NCBI GenBank assembly: GCA_021849435.1 | Contig: JAJZSX010000173.1 | Location: forward strand, 1 to 5,763 | Length of the DNA: 5,763 nucleotides | Source of the DNA: Actinomycetes bacterium | GTDB taxonomy: Bacteria; Actinomycetota; Acidimicrobiia; Acidimicrobiales; RAAP-2 | Direction: 5' to 3' | Shown here: positions 5,513-5,763 of the stretch, piece after piece | Layout of the letters: each line of letters starts with the position of its first letter | Numbering within the stretch: the stretch's first letter is position 1 | Translations under genes and position numbers: made by a program | Notes under the pieces: model-generated | Databases searched by the model: none | Seen by the model: the letters and a program-made list of their open reading frames with translations, nothing else | What the model was told of the DNA's origin: nothing

Positions 5513-5763
5513 GCGACGACCTTTATCTTTCCGGTCATCCAGTTGTTGGTCTTCATCGCGCCGGCCATCCCCGTCGAACCACTACCGCACGGAGCGAAGC
5601 AGTTCCACGTGAAGGTGCCAACCTTGTTGGGCGTAAAGGTTGCCACCACGGTGATCGACTTGCCGGTCGGGGCGACGGGAATCGGCATGTTAAAGCCCAG
5701 CCCGGCCACGGTGAAGGTGTGCGAGATGTCGATATCCGAGACCATGCCGGCCGCCTTGCCGGC
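5509..5763 (-). CDS. Cupredoxin-like protein, paralog of the downstream gene (partial, N-terminus beyond right edge)
   Basis: Only the C-terminal 84 residues are visible. The frame stays open to the right edge, and the residues before the first visible Met (AGKAAG) align with AGRALS of the paralog, so the Met at 5745 is internal and not the start. The visible part has the same likely metal site: HTFTVAG (His 15 of the visible part), then CFAPCG with Cys 55 and Cys 59, and GMAGAM with Met 66 and Met 70, followed by WMTGKIKV. As in the paralog, no His follows the cysteines. The stop (5509-5511) overlaps the GTG start of the next gene. Whether it also has a membrane anchor or is a subunit II-like protein depends on sequence outside the window. 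Confidence 0.85.
   Translation of the reverse strand, partial: AGKAAGMVSDIDISHTFTVAGLGFNMPIPVAPTGKSITVVATFTPNKVGTFTWNCFAPCGSGSTGMAGAMKTNNWMTGKIKVVA
5512..5721 (-). repeat. Diverged tandem duplication, copy B (cupredoxin core)
   Basis: Counterpart of 4781-4990. The most conserved block encodes FNMPIPVAPTGKS, which is identical in both copies. Confidence 0.8.
5520..5524 (-). promoter_or_regulatory. Ribosome binding site deciding the GTG start
   Basis: AAAGG on the minus strand, 7 bases before the GTG at 5510-5512 and within the upstream cupredoxin gene. It supports the GTGA overlap and hence the unusual Arg-rich N-terminal extension. Confidence 0.65.

Overview
The window is a gene-dense, GC-rich bacterial segment in which every supported gene lies on the minus strand, so transcription runs from high to low coordinates. 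The GC-rich coding sequence, strong Shine-Dalgarno sites, ATGA/GTGA/TGATG gene overlaps and Ala/Val/Thr-rich exported proteins fit a high-GC bacterium such as an actinomycete (Acidimicrobiia would be my guess). That placement is an inference; nothing in the window fixes the phylum.

The right two-thirds (about 5763 down to 1956) is a tightly packed electron-transfer module. In transcription order it encodes: the C-terminal part of a cupredoxin-like protein (cut by the window edge); a second, paralogous cupredoxin with an N-terminal membrane anchor and a GTG start; a Tat-exported ferredoxin-type subunit with four cluster motifs, like ActB/NrfC/PsrB; a ten-helix NrfD/PsrC-family quinol-interacting membrane protein that most resembles ActC of Alternative Complex III; and a small membrane-anchored protein with one bacterial Ig-like domain. 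The genes overlap by 1 to 4 bases or are 16 bases apart, so they are almost certainly one operon. The NrfD-type protein probably exchanges electrons with the quinone pool, the Fe-S protein relays them on the outer face, and the cupredoxins are plausible partners there. No catalytic molybdopterin subunit, heme-copper oxidase subunit or CxxCH cytochrome c is in view. Such a subunit could lie to the right of the window.

The left third (1852 to 1) is a separate function: a secreted family-1 extracellular solute-binding protein followed by an FbpB-type ABC permease that runs off the left edge. A perfect 13-bp hairpin separates the two genes. A 103-bp spacer with an A8 tract separates this transporter from the electron-transfer operon and may hold its promoter, though no convincing terminator is visible.

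The most interesting points are: (i) both cupredoxins share an altered metal-site motif, CxxPCGxGxxGMxGAM, with a conserved upstream His but without the His expected after the cysteines; (ii) a quinol-module-plus-cupredoxin arrangement that suggests a non-heme acceptor; (iii) two unusually long perfect inverted repeats inside coding sequence, one in the signal-peptide region of the Ig-like gene and one in the N-terminal repeat of the cupredoxin.
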